Positions 36,763-45,183 of a DNA stretch of 64,000 bases are shown in pieces. The notes under the pieces were generated by a model. It was not told the DNA's origin and did not search any database. It saw nothing but the letters and a program-made list of their open reading frames with translations. The position numbers were made by a program, and so were the translations under genes. Every line of letters begins with the position of its first letter. Positions within the stretch are counted from its first letter, which is position 1. This DNA is from Streptomyces sp. RB17 (GTDB taxonomy: Bacteria > Actinomycetota > Actinomycetes > Streptomycetales > Streptomycetaceae), in NCBI RefSeq assembly GCF_009604455.1, contig NZ_WEGL01000004.1, positions 760,510 through 824,509 on the forward strand, given 5' to 3'.

Positions 36763-37515
36763 TCAGCGCCCCGTTGCCAAGGTCGCTCCACCCGTCGCCT
36801 CCAGTACCACGCCCGTCACGAAGTCGTTGGCCGCGAGCATGTGGATGGCGCGGGCGATGTCGTTCGGACGGCCGACGCGGCCGACGGGGGTGATCGCGGC
36901 GAAGCCGTCGAAGAGGGCCCGGCGCTGTTCGGTCGGTACGCCGTTCCACCAGGGGGTGTCGACGACGCCGGGGGAGACGGCGTTGATCCGGAGCGGGGCC
37001 AGTTCCACCGCGAGGGGCGGGACCATCGCCTCCAGGGCGCCGTTGATCGCGGCGAGGCCGGCGGTGCCGGGCAGGGCGGCGCGGGCGGAGGCGGCGGTCA
37101 CCAGCGTCACCGAGCCGTCGCGGCGCAGCGCCGGTAGCGCGGCCTGGAGCACATGGACGTGCGGCCAGAACTTGCCGTCGAAGCCCTCCGCCAGCTCGGC
37201 CAGGTCCAGTTCGGCGAAGGGGCCGCCTCCCTTGCTGCCGCTGAGCGCGACGACCAGGTGGTCGAGGGGCCCGGAGCCGGCGAAGAAGGCGTCCACCGCG
37301 GCGCGGTCCGCCCCGTCCAGCCGGTAGGTCGAGACCTTGCCGCCGATCCGGTCCGCCGCGGCGGCGAGGCGGTCCTGACTGCGGCCGGTGATGACCACCT
37401 CCGCGCCGTCCGCCGCGAAGAACGCGGCCGCCGCCTCGCCGATTCCGGAACTGCCGCCCATGACGACGACACGCTGTCCGGCGAGGGCAGGCACAGGGCT
37501 GTTCGAAGTGCTCAT
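36763..37515 (-). CDS. SDR-family protein with altered catalytic motif
   Basis: 250 residues. The cofactor site G-G-S-S-G-I-G-E-A is present near residue 19, and the fold continues to S-P-G-V-V-D-T-P-W-W. At the usual Y-x-x-x-K the sequence reads L-A-A-I-N, so both catalytic residues are replaced; the Ser of the tetrad may remain. It could bind NAD(P)H without normal reductase chemistry or use other residues. Divergent from a TetR gene with strong operators between them. Confidence 0.85.
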   Translation of the reverse strand: MSTSNSPVPALAGQRVVVMGGSSGIGEAAAAFFAADGAEVVITGRSQDRLAAAADRIGGKVSTYRLDGADRAAVDAFFAGSGPLDHLVVALSGSKGGGPFAELDLAELAEGFDGKFWPHVHVLQAALPALRRDGSVTLVTAASARAALPGTAGLAAINGALEAMVPPLAVELAPLRINAVSPGVVDTPWWNGVPTEQRRALFDGFAAITPVGRVGRPNDIARAIHMLAANDFVTGVVLEATGGATLATGR

Positions 37516-37554
37516 GAGTGGCTCTCTCCCGAGGAATCACCGGGCTCCGACTCG

Positions 37555-37608
37555 TTGCCGAGACTGCCGGTCTCGTTAAAGTGTTACCGAGACCGGCGGT
37601 CTCGTCAA
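37555..37608. promoter_or_regulatory. Divergent promoter with two TetR palindromes (SDR / TetR)
   Basis: Two 17-bp palindromes, CGAGACTGCCGGTCTCG (37559-37575) and CGAGACCGGCGGTCTCG (37588-37604), start 29 bases apart. On the plus strand TTGCCG (37555) and TAAAGT (37577) with a 16-base spacer flank the first. On the minus strand TTGACG (37608-37603) and TAACAC with a 16-base spacer flank the second. Each palindrome fills a promoter spacer, so one repressor could shut both genes. Confidence 0.8.
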
Positions 37609-37675
37609 GCGATGTCTGGGCCTGGCCGCCATCCCGCGGTTCGGGAGGCCGTCGGGACTCGGAGAGGATGGGCCC

Positions 37676-38257
37676 GTGCACGACAGCAACGAACCCCGCC
37701 CGCACACCGGGCGCCGCCGTAACGAGGCCGCGCGCCGGGCGATCCTCGACGCCGCGCTGGAACTGCTCGCCGACGCCGACGGTGCCCCGGTGAGTGTGGA
37801 GACGATCGCGCGCGCGGCCGGGGTGGGGAAGCAGACCCTCTACCGCTGGTGGCCCTCGAAGGGAGCCGTCCTGCTGGACGCCCTCACCGACCGCGCCGCC
37901 CAGGACGTGCCGGCGCCGGACACGGGGAGCCTCCGGGCGGATCTGCGGGAGCTGGCGGTCGCCACCTTCGAGGCGTCGCGGCGTCCGCCGTCCGGCCCGG
38001 CTCTGCGCACCCTCGTCCGGGAGGCGGCCCGGGATCCGCATCTGGCCGAGCTGATGCGGACGTTCACCGAGTCACGTCGGGCGGCTGTCCGGCGGATTCT
38101 CGAACGGGGCCGGGAACGGGGGGAACTGTCCGCCGACCGGGATGTCGACCTGCTGGTCGATCAGTTCTACGGGTTCTTCTGGTACCGGTTTCTGTTGGGG
38201 CACGCGCCGCTCGATGGGACCGCCGCAGAGCTTCTCACCGACTCGCTGCTTCGCTGA
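37676..38257 (+). CDS. TetR-family regulator
   Basis: 193 residues from a GTG. N-terminal helix-turn-helix V-E-T-I-A-R-A-A-G-V-G-K-Q-T-L-Y-R-W-W, with the W-W variant and P-S-K-G-A-V-L that mark the TetR_C_16-like group. The ligand domain is helical. Divergent from the SDR gene; the intervening palindromes are its likely binding sites. The effector is unknown. Confidence 0.92.
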   Translation: MHDSNEPRPHTGRRRNEAARRAILDAALELLADADGAPVSVETIARAAGVGKQTLYRWWPSKGAVLLDALTDRAAQDVPAPDTGSLRADLRELAVATFEASRRPPSGPALRTLVREAARDPHLAELMRTFTESRRAAVRRILERGRERGELSADRDVDLLVDQFYGFFWYRFLLGHAPLDGTAAELLTDSLLR

Positions 38258-38305
38258 GTGCGCCGGCAGGGGTGCCGCGTCATGCCGTCGCGCGTCTGCG
38301 GCACC

Positions 38306-38348
38306 GGCGTGGTTGCTCGCGCAGTTCCCCGCGCCCCTTACGGGGCGC
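38306..38348. repeat. REP-like intergenic palindrome, copy 1
   Basis: On the minus strand it reads GCGCCCC-GTAA-GGGGCGC then GGGGAACTGCGCGAGCAACC, the same 40-base pattern as at 50812. It lies between convergent genes and contains the TAA stop of cseC in its loop (38338-38340). Confidence 0.75.
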
Positions 38349-39696
38349 TGCCCCCCGACAACGGCAGCGTCGGATAGCTTCCCGTGGCGGTCGGCGCGTG
38401 TTCCGGCAGCCACAGCACCGCCACCGCGCCCTCCGCGGGGATGCCGTCGGGGGTCCCGGCGGGCCGTACGTTGCGGAACGTCAGCCGGGCACCGAGCACC
38501 CGGGCCTGGCCCGCCGCGATGGTCAGGCCCAGCCCATGGCCCGTACCGGCGCGGTCCTTGCTGCCCGTGCGGAAGCGGCTCGGTCCCTCGGCGAGCAGTT
38601 CCTCGGGGAAGCCGGGACCGTGGTCGCGGACCCGGATGACCCGGCCCTCGACGGTCACCTCGATCGGCGGCCTGCCGTGCCGGGCGGCATTGGCGAGCAG
38701 GTTGAACAGCACCCGCTCCAGTCGGCGCGGGTCGGTGGTGACCTCCGACTCGTGCACCACCCTTACTTCGATCCCCGGGTCCTTGGCGGCCACGCGCCGG
38801 GAGACGAACTCGCCGAGCATGATGTCCTGCAGTTCCGCCCGCTCCGAGGCGCCGTCCAGACGGGCGACCTCCAGGACGTCCTCGACGAGCGTGCGCATCG
38901 CCTTGGCCCGGTCCAGGACGAGTTCGGTCGGGCGGCCCGGGGGGAGCAGTTCGGCGGCCGTGAGCAGGCCGGTCACCGGGGTGCGCAACTCGTGCGCGAT
39001 GTCGGCGGTGACCCGCCGCTCGGCCTCGAGGCGCTGCTGCAGCGCGTCCGCCATGGCGTCCACCGCGCGCGCGAGATCGTCGGTCTCGTCCCGTACGACC
39101 CCGCCGATGGCCTCCCGCACCCGGACGTCGGTCTCGCCCCTGGCGACCTGGTTCGCCGCGGCGGCCGCCTTGCGCAGCCGCCGGGACAGCTGCCCGCCGA
39201 TCAGCACGCCGAGTGCGCTGCCACCGAGCACGACCGCGACGGAGCCGATGACCAGCGCCTGGTCGAGGTCCTTCATCACATCGGTGGAACGGTCCGGCAT
39301 GTGGGTGTGCAGGGACAGCACATGCCCGTCCTTGGCCGGCACGGCCGCCCAGATGTCCGGCACCCCGCCGTGATCGATGACATCGCTGGCCTTCCGGCCC
39401 TGCTCCACCATCTCGCGCATCGAGTCCGGCAGTTCCGGGTCGTCGACCTTGATGTTGGGGAAGTTCGGCCGCCGGCTCAGTTCGTAGTTGCGCTGCGCGT
39501 ACTGGACGCGCTGGCTGGCCAGGTCGCGTGCGTTGTCCAGCATCGAGACCCGGGCCGCGTTGTGCACGACCAGACTCAGCGCGATCGCCACCAGGCCGGC
39601 CACCAGCGCGATCGCCGCGCTGAGCTTCCATCTGAGCCCGGTGTGCAGGCCCGCGCGCTCCATGCGCCGGACCGGGTACCGAAGGATCCCCCGCAT
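38338..39696 (-). CDS. cseC: Envelope-stress sensor histidine kinase CseC
   Basis: 452 residues. Membrane segment near residues 25-45, an external sensor loop of about 110 residues, a second segment near 145-165, HAMP, then the HisKA box I-A-H-E-L-R-T-P-V with the phosphorylated His, N-box F-N-L-L-A-N-A-A-R-H, and G-box G-H-G-L-G-L. In S. coelicolor CseC senses cell-wall damage and phosphorylates CseB. It begins 9 bases after cseB. The last codons lie in a REP-like palindrome. Confidence 0.92.
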   Translation of the reverse strand: MRGILRYPVRRMERAGLHTGLRWKLSAAIALVAGLVAIALSLVVHNAARVSMLDNARDLASQRVQYAQRNYELSRRPNFPNIKVDDPELPDSMREMVEQGRKASDVIDHGGVPDIWAAVPAKDGHVLSLHTHMPDRSTDVMKDLDQALVIGSVAVVLGGSALGVLIGGQLSRRLRKAAAAANQVARGETDVRVREAIGGVVRDETDDLARAVDAMADALQQRLEAERRVTADIAHELRTPVTGLLTAAELLPPGRPTELVLDRAKAMRTLVEDVLEVARLDGASERAELQDIMLGEFVSRRVAAKDPGIEVRVVHESEVTTDPRRLERVLFNLLANAARHGRPPIEVTVEGRVIRVRDHGPGFPEELLAEGPSRFRTGSKDRAGTGHGLGLTIAAGQARVLGARLTFRNVRPAGTPDGIPAEGAVAVLWLPEHAPTATGSYPTLPLSGGSAP

Positions 39697-39705
39697 GCCG
39701 CCCGC

Positions 39706-40410
39706 TCAGGCCTTCAGCTTGTAGCCGAAGCCGCGGACCGTCTCGATCCGGTCCTGGCCGATCTTCTGGCGCAGCCGCTGCACATGCACGTCGACGACCC
39801 GGGTGTCCCCGCCCCAGCCGTAGTCCCAGACGCGCTCCAGCAGCTTGTCGCGGGAGAGCACGGTGCCCGGCGCCGAGGAGAACTCCAGCAGCAGCCGCAT
39901 CTCGGTCGGGGTGAGCGCGACCGGCTGCCCGGCCCGGCGCACCTCCATGCCCTCGGTGTCGATCTCCAGGTCCCCGAAGGTGAGCACGCCCCCGGTCATC
40001 GTGTCCTCCGCCGCCTCGGCCCGGTCGCCGCCGCCCGCGTGCCCGAAGCGACGCAGCACCGCCCGGATCCGCGCGACCAGCACGGCGCCGTCGAACGGCT
40101 TGGTCACATAGTCGTCGGCGCCCGCCTCCAGGCCGAGGACGACGTCGATGGAGTCGGCGCGCGCCGACAGCATGATCACCGGCACGGTCGACTCGTCCCG
40201 GATGCGACGGCACAGGCTGACGCCGTCCAGACCGGGGACCATGACGTCCAGCAGGGCGATGTCGGGGCGGTTCGCCCGGAACGCCGCCAGGCCCGACAGG
40301 CCGTCGGGCATGGCGGTGACCGCGAAGCCGTCGCGTTCCAGGGCGAGCTGGGTGGCCTCGCGGATGACGTCGTCGTCCTCGACGAACAGGACGTGGGTCT
40401 GGTCTGCCAT
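39706..40410 (-). CDS. cseB: Response regulator CseB (OmpR/PhoB type)
   Basis: 234 residues from the ATG at 40410. Receiver: E-D-D-D near residue 11, phosphorylated Asp in I-A-L-L-D-V-M-V-P near 54, Lys in V-T-K-P-F. The C-terminal winged helix ends V-D-V-H-V-Q-R-L-R-Q-K-I and V-R-G-F-G-Y-K-L. In the known system it activates the sigE promoter when phosphorylated by CseC. It lies 52 bases after cseA. Confidence 0.94.
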   Translation of the reverse strand: MADQTHVLFVEDDDVIREATQLALERDGFAVTAMPDGLSGLAAFRANRPDIALLDVMVPGLDGVSLCRRIRDESTVPVIMLSARADSIDVVLGLEAGADDYVTKPFDGAVLVARIRAVLRRFGHAGGGDRAEAAEDTMTGGVLTFGDLEIDTEGMEVRRAGQPVALTPTEMRLLLEFSSAPGTVLSRDKLLERVWDYGWGGDTRVVDVHVQRLRQKIGQDRIETVRGFGYKLKA

Positions 40411-40462
40411 CCCGGTGCTCTCAGTCCTTGTGTGCGTGCGTGGGGGGTTCAGTCGTGGGGGT

Positions 40463-41113
40463 TCAGTTGTCCGACGCGGACGCCGCGTCGCCACCGGTTC
40501 TGCTGTAGTAGGTGTCGTGCCGGTACCGCTCGTTGAAGCGGCCCGCCTTCCACCTGTAGGTGATCACGGTCTCCCGCGACGGGTTCGACATCTGGTCGTC
40601 CGTGTCGTACACCTGCTTCGTCACGGTCAGGTCGGTGCCGTCGATCTCCGCGACGACCGGCGAGTCCTCCGCCTTGAACACATTCTTGTACGTGCCTGCG
40701 ACGTCCCGGTACACGTATGTGCCGATGCCCACCCAGTCACTGCAGGCCGACACGTTGATCAGGATGTCGTTGACGGATCCGCCGGTCAGATAGCCGTAGG
40801 TGACGTCGATCGGGTAGCCGTCGGTACCGCACGGCTTCAGCCCGCGCTTCACCGTGGGGGAGACCGCCGGGTCCTTCTTGATCAGCGCGACCGCGTCCAC
40901 CCGCCGGTAGCCGGTGGTCGTGCTCGGACTGGGCGAGGCGACGGCTCCCGCGACCGCCGACGCATGCGCCGGGCCCTCGTCCCGGGTCCCCGTGCCCCCG
41001 GTGCCGCACGCGGCGACGAAAAGGGCGATGGCGGCGAGCACGGCCCCCACCGTGATCACCGCCTGTGTAGTGCCTCGGGCCCCGTCGGGCCCGGCCCCGG
41101 TCAGGCCGCGCAA
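40463..41113 (-). CDS. cseA: Lipoprotein CseA, modulator of the SigE system
   Basis: About 216 residues. Signal peptide II with the lipobox F-V-A-A-C (Cys near residue 36), then an Asp/Ser/Thr-rich linker and an external domain with two more Cys (K-P-C-G-T and S-A-C-S-D). In S. coelicolor CseA lowers sigE expression. The open frame begins at a TTG that overlaps the sigE stop by 12 bases; a downstream GTG (V-I-T-V-G-A-V-L) is an alternative start. Operon order sigE-cseA-cseB-cseC is conserved. Confidence 0.88.
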   Translation of the reverse strand: MRGLTGAGPDGARGTTQAVITVGAVLAAIALFVAACGTGGTGTRDEGPAHASAVAGAVASPSPSTTTGYRRVDAVALIKKDPAVSPTVKRGLKPCGTDGYPIDVTYGYLTGGSVNDILINVSACSDWVGIGTYVYRDVAGTYKNVFKAEDSPVVAEIDGTDLTVTKQVYDTDDQMSNPSRETVITYRWKAGRFNERYRHDTYYSRTGGDAASASDN

Positions 41114-41640
41114 CGCTCCCGCTCCTCACGCTCCAGCGCGCGTGCGTCCAGATCGCGGGCCTCCAGCTCCTCGCGGAGCCGGGCGAGCGCCCGGTGCAGC
41201 GTGCTCTTGACCGTACCGGCCGACATGCCGAGGGCCGCGGCCGTTTCCTCAGTGGACATCTGCTCCCAGTGTCGCAGTACTACAACACTGCGCTGCTTCG
41301 GTGCGAGCACTTTCATGACGTCCATCAGCAGGGCCCGGTCGGCGTGCTGTTCGGTGGAGTCGTCCACGGACGCGTCGGGCAGCTGCTCGGTAGGGACCTC
41401 CTCCAGCTTGCGCGCCCGCCACCACTCCGTACGGGTGTTGATCATGACCCGGCGCAGATAGGCGTCGGCGAGCCGCTTGTCGGCGATGCCCTCCCAGCGG
41501 CCGTACGTGCGCACCAGCGCCGTCTGCAGCAGGTCCTGGGCGTCGACCGGGTCCGGGACCAGTCGGCGTGCGCTGCGCAGCAGCGCGTCCTGCCGGGTGC
41601 GGACGTACTCCTCGAACTCGAGCACCTCGCCCTGCGCCAT
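41101..41640 (-). CDS. sigE: ECF sigma factor SigE (cell-envelope stress)
   Basis: 179 residues. Region 2 contains D-A-Q-D-L-L-Q-T-A-L-V-R-T-Y, and region 4 the helix-turn-helix S-T-E-E-T-A-A-A-L-G-M-S-A-G-T-V-K-S-T-L-H-R. It directs RNA polymerase to cell-wall genes when the envelope is damaged. ATG at 41640 with GGAGG 9 bases upstream. No anti-sigma gene follows, as expected, since control is at transcription by CseBC. The 276 bases up to mutY must hold the sigE promoter; I could not assign its elements. Confidence 0.95.
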   Translation of the reverse strand: MAQGEVLEFEEYVRTRQDALLRSARRLVPDPVDAQDLLQTALVRTYGRWEGIADKRLADAYLRRVMINTRTEWWRARKLEEVPTEQLPDASVDDSTEQHADRALLMDVMKVLAPKQRSVVVLRHWEQMSTEETAAALGMSAGTVKSTLHRALARLREELEARDLDARALEREERERCAA

Positions 41641-41916
41641 GATCAACCGCCTCCGTTCCCCGTTTACTCCGGCCCGTGCCTGAAGTCCTGCGTTCGTTCC
41701 CCGTGTCCGGTGGTCTGCCGGGCACGGAAAAGAAGTTAGGGAGTGGTTGTCACGGCGCTGTCCGAACCAGCCTGCGGCTAGCAATCGGCTATCCGGCGGT
41801 TGTGTAACAGCCGTAGGAACGGGGTAAAGGGTGCGACTGTTATGTCCCTTTATGTGGGCCTTTGTCGGCCAAATTGCTCCGTAACAGAGGCACGACGGCT
41901 GTGACTTGGCTGTCCG

Positions 41917-42792
41917 TCAGCTCAGCGGCAGCCGATACAGACCGCCCGGAAGCGGCTCCACCAGACCGTCCGCGACGAGCCCGTCGAGCGCGCGGGCGCG
42001 CTGCACCGGCTCGTGCCACACCCGGTCCAACACGGCCTGCGGCACCGGCGCATGCGCCTCCCGCAGGACGGCGAGCAGCTTGCCGCGCACCTGCCGGTCC
42101 GTACCGGCGTACGTCTGCCCACGACGTGGTGGCCCCTCGTGCTCCGGCTTGCCGGCCAGCCGCCAGGCGCACTGCGCGGCGATCGGGCAGCGCCCGCACC
42201 CCTCGTTCTTCGCGGTGCACACCAGCGCGCCCAGTTCCATGGAGGCCGCGGCCCAGCGCGCCGCCGTCCTCTCGTCCGCGGGCAGCAGCTCACGGGCGAG
42301 TCTGCGTTCGGCGGCCGTGGTCGCGTTCGGCGGGTACTGCACCCCCGTCACCGCCCGCGCGAACACCCGTCGCACATTCGTGTCCAGCACCGGATGCCGC
42401 TGCCCGTACGCGAACGAGGCCACCGCGGCGGCCGTGTACTCGCCGATACCGGGCAGTGCCAGCAGCTGCGCGTGCTCCGTCGGTACGTCCCCGCCGTGCC
42501 GTTCCGTTATGGCCAGCGCGGCGCCGTGCAGCCGCAGGGCCCGGCGCGGGTAGCCGAGCCGGCCCCAGGCGCGCACCGCCTCGCCCGGTGCCTCCTTCGC
42601 CAGGTCGGCGGGGCGCGGCCAGCGGGCCAGCCACTGCTCGTAGACCGGCAGCACCCGGTTCACCGGGGTCTGCTGGAGCATGAACTCGCTGACCATCACC
42701 CCCCACGGGCCCGCCTCCGGGCGGCGCCAGGGGAGGTCGCGGGCGTGGGCGTCGAACCAGGCGATCACGGGAGTGTGCAGCTTCTCAGTCAT
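41917..42792 (-). CDS. mutY: A/G-specific adenine glycosylase
   Basis: Removes adenine paired with 8-oxoguanine. 291 residues. Helix-hairpin-helix with L-P-G-I-G-E-Y-T-A-A-A-V and the catalytic Asp in P-V-L-D-T-N-V-R-R; the iron-sulfur loop is complete (C-X6-C-X2-C-X5-C from V-C-T-A-K). M-L-Q-Q-T-P-V is the MutY minor-groove wedge (glutamine pair). The usual C-terminal MutT-like domain is missing or reduced, so it is a short MutY. ATG at 42792 has GGAAGG just upstream. Confidence 0.93.
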   Translation of the reverse strand: MTEKLHTPVIAWFDAHARDLPWRRPEAGPWGVMVSEFMLQQTPVNRVLPVYEQWLARWPRPADLAKEAPGEAVRAWGRLGYPRRALRLHGAALAITERHGGDVPTEHAQLLALPGIGEYTAAAVASFAYGQRHPVLDTNVRRVFARAVTGVQYPPNATTAAERRLARELLPADERTAARWAAASMELGALVCTAKNEGCGRCPIAAQCAWRLAGKPEHEGPPRRGQTYAGTDRQVRGKLLAVLREAHAPVPQAVLDRVWHEPVQRARALDGLVADGLVEPLPGGLYRLPLS

Positions 42793-42972
42793 GGCCTTCC
42801 GATCCTGCCACGGCTCGGCATGCATGACGGGTGACGGCACGGTCACCGAGCGTGCTCAGGGGTGAAGAACCCTGGGTGAGACCGCAGTTGCCGGAATGAT
42901 GATCCGGAAAAGTTGGTGCTCGCGCGGCGGGTGGGGCCAGCAAGTACGGCGATCTCTCGTACAGTTTGCGCC

Positions 42973-43782
42973 GTGGGATCTCTGCGCAATCCGGTCGGGC
43001 CGCTTCCCTCCTCCATCTACTGGCGAAGGAGGGTCGTACTGCTGTCGGTGATCGCCGTGTTGGCGCTGCTGATCACGTGGATCGTCACCACCGGCGGCGG
43101 GGGCGGCAAGAAGAACGCCGGCGGATCCGACGGCAAGAATCCCGCGCACACCATCACGCCGGGTCCGTCCTCGTCCGGGCCCGCGATCAGCCAACACCCG
43201 GGCGGGCGGGACGACTCGGGCGGCAGCACCAGTGGGAGCGATTCCGGTTCGGGCGGCGGCAGCGGCTCCTCCGGCTCCTCCGGCTCCGGTGACGGCTCGG
43301 CCGGCGGCTCGGGTGCGGGCTCCGGTGGCGGCGGCGTGGGTACGGGTGACACGCTCCCGGCGTCCTCCACCCTGCCCGACTGCACGTCCTCCGCAGTGAC
43401 GTTGAGCGTGCGGAGCCTGCACAACTCCTACTCACCGGACCAGACGCCGACCTTCGAACTCACCGCGAAGAACGGCTCGTCCGCCGACTGCAAGGTCGAT
43501 CTCGGGCCGAAGAGCGCGGTGTTGACCATCACTCCGGCGGACGGAAGCGACGCGTTCTGGTCGTCGGCCGACTGCCCCAAGGGTGCGGGCAGCCTGGTGT
43601 TCCGGGTGCCGGCCGGGCAGAGCATCACGTACACCGTGAAATGGGACCGCAAGCCGAGTGCTCCGCAGTGTGGGACGCCGAGTGCCTCCGGGGGGTCGGC
43701 GAAGGCGGGCACGTATCTGCTGGAGGCCGGGGCGCCGGGGTTCGGGAAGGTGCAGGCGTCTTTCGTGCTGTCGGCCGACTGA
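42973..43782 (+). CDS. Membrane-anchored Gly/Ser-rich protein of unknown function
   Basis: 269 residues from the GTG at 42973, with TACAGT 7 bases upstream (leaderless pattern). One membrane segment near residues 20-40, a 90-residue Gly/Ser/Asp linker, then a small external beta domain (about residues 135-269) with Cys residues in L-P-D-C-T, A-D-C-K, A-D-C-P and P-Q-C-G, likely two disulfides. The domain resembles DUF4232-type or other Ig-like modules but I cannot assign it. It converges on disA. Confidence 0.78.
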   Translation: MGSLRNPVGPLPSSIYWRRRVVLLSVIAVLALLITWIVTTGGGGGKKNAGGSDGKNPAHTITPGPSSSGPAISQHPGGRDDSGGSTSGSDSGSGGGSGSSGSSGSGDGSAGGSGAGSGGGGVGTGDTLPASSTLPDCTSSAVTLSVRSLHNSYSPDQTPTFELTAKNGSSADCKVDLGPKSAVLTITPADGSDAFWSSADCPKGAGSLVFRVPAGQSITYTVKWDRKPSAPQCGTPSASGGSAKAGTYLLEAGAPGFGKVQASFVLSAD

Positions 43783-43840
43783 GCCGGCTGAAGGGTACGG
43801 CGGCGGTTCGTGGTCGAGTGCGGGTGAGTGGGGGCTTGTC

Positions 43841-43906
43841 GCGCAGTTCCCCGCGCCCCTCAGGTAGGCGAGCTGCAGCTTGCTCAAGGGGCGCGGGGAA
43901 CTGCGC
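43841..43906. repeat. 20-bp inverted repeat, REP-like copy 2 and probable bidirectional terminator
   Basis: GCGCAGTTCCCCGCGCCCCT (43841-43860) and its exact complement (43887-43906) flank 26 bases that contain AGCTGCAGCT. It lies between a plus-strand gene and the convergent disA. The arms are the same sequence as in the REP-like elements at 38306 and 50812. Confidence 0.8.
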
Positions 43907-43977
43907 GAACAGCCACAACGGACCCGCAGCCGCCGTACGACACACGCCTCCGAGCCAATAGGCGCCCGGCCCAAACC

Positions 43978-45102
43978 TCAGACGTACCGCTCCAAGATGG
44001 ACGACTCGGCCAAACGCGACAAACCTTCCCGCACGCTCCTGGCCCGGGCCTCGCCCACGCCGTCCACGGTCTGCAAGTCGTCCACGCTGGCAGCGAGCAG
44101 CTTCTGCAGGCCGCCGAAGTGCTCCACCAGCCGGTCGATGATCGCGCCCGGAAGCCGCGGAACCTTGGCCAGCAGCCGGAAGCCCCGCGGGGACACCGCG
44201 GAGTCGAGGGTCTCGGGCGAACCGACGTAGCCCAGCGCCCGCGCCACCGTGCCGAGTTCGATCAGCTCCGCGTGGGTCAGCGCGTCCAGCTCGGACAGTG
44301 CCTCCTCGACCGTGCGGGAGCGCTTGGCCGTCGGCTCGGGGACGTAGTCCCGGACGACCAGCTCACGGTCGGGCTCGACCCCGGCGATCAACTCCTCCAG
44401 CTGGAGCGCGAGAAGACGCCCGTCCGTGCCCAGTTCGACCACGTACTCGGCGATTTCGGTGGCGATACGGCGGACCATCTCCAGACGCTGCGCGACGGCG
44501 GACACGTCCCGCACCGTCACCAGGTCCTCGATCTCCAGCGCGGAGAGGGTGCCGGCCACCTCGTCCAGCCGCAGCTTGTACCGCTCCAGCGTGGCCAGCG
44601 CCTGGTTCGCGCGGGACAGGATCGCCGCCGAGTCCTCCAGGACCCGGCGCTGACCGTCGACGTAGAGGGCGATCAGCCGCATCGACTGGGAGACGGAGAC
44701 GACCGGGAAGCCGACCTGCTTGCTGACCCGGTCCGCCGTACGGTGCCGGGTGCCCGTCTCCTCCGTGGGGATCGTCGGGTCCGGCACCAGCTGCACGCCC
44801 GCGCGGAGGATCTTCGACAGGTCCGACGACAGCACGATGCCGCCGTCCAGCTTGCACAGCTCCCGCAGCCGGGTCGCGGTGAACTCGACGTCCAGCACGA
44901 ACCCGCCCGTGCACATCGCCTCCACCGTCTTGTCGGAGCCGAGGACGATCAGCCCGCCGGTGTTGCCGCGCAGCACGCGCTCGAGGCCGTCACGCAGGGC
45001 CGTACCAGGAGCCACGGCGCTCAGCGAGGCGCGCATCAGGCCATCGGAACCGGCACTCCCACCGATTTTTCCGGGAGCTGCTGCCCGGTCGTTGGCTGCC
45101 AC
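43978..45102 (-). CDS. disA: Diadenylate cyclase DisA, DNA-integrity scanning protein
   Basis: Makes c-di-AMP from two ATP and scans DNA for branched structures. 374 residues from the GTG at 45102 (GGAGG 6 bases upstream). The DAC domain has D-G-G (D-G-A in most relatives) near residue 80 and T-R-H-R-T-A near 113; a helical spine follows, and the C-terminus carries a helix-hairpin-helix (V-D-G-V-G-E-A-R-A). It lies 81 bases after radA, a partner that in Bacillus inhibits DisA. Confidence 0.96.
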   Translation of the reverse strand: MAANDRAAAPGKIGGSAGSDGLMRASLSAVAPGTALRDGLERVLRGNTGGLIVLGSDKTVEAMCTGGFVLDVEFTATRLRELCKLDGGIVLSSDLSKILRAGVQLVPDPTIPTEETGTRHRTADRVSKQVGFPVVSVSQSMRLIALYVDGQRRVLEDSAAILSRANQALATLERYKLRLDEVAGTLSALEIEDLVTVRDVSAVAQRLEMVRRIATEIAEYVVELGTDGRLLALQLEELIAGVEPDRELVVRDYVPEPTAKRSRTVEEALSELDALTHAELIELGTVARALGYVGSPETLDSAVSPRGFRLLAKVPRLPGAIIDRLVEHFGGLQKLLAASVDDLQTVDGVGEARARSVREGLSRLAESSILERYV

Positions 45103-45183
45103 TGCACTCCTCCGGTCGCAGGTTCTGACGCGCCCCCGTGACCCGCACTCGGTTCGTACGGACGGGCGAGACCAGGGCAAAGT

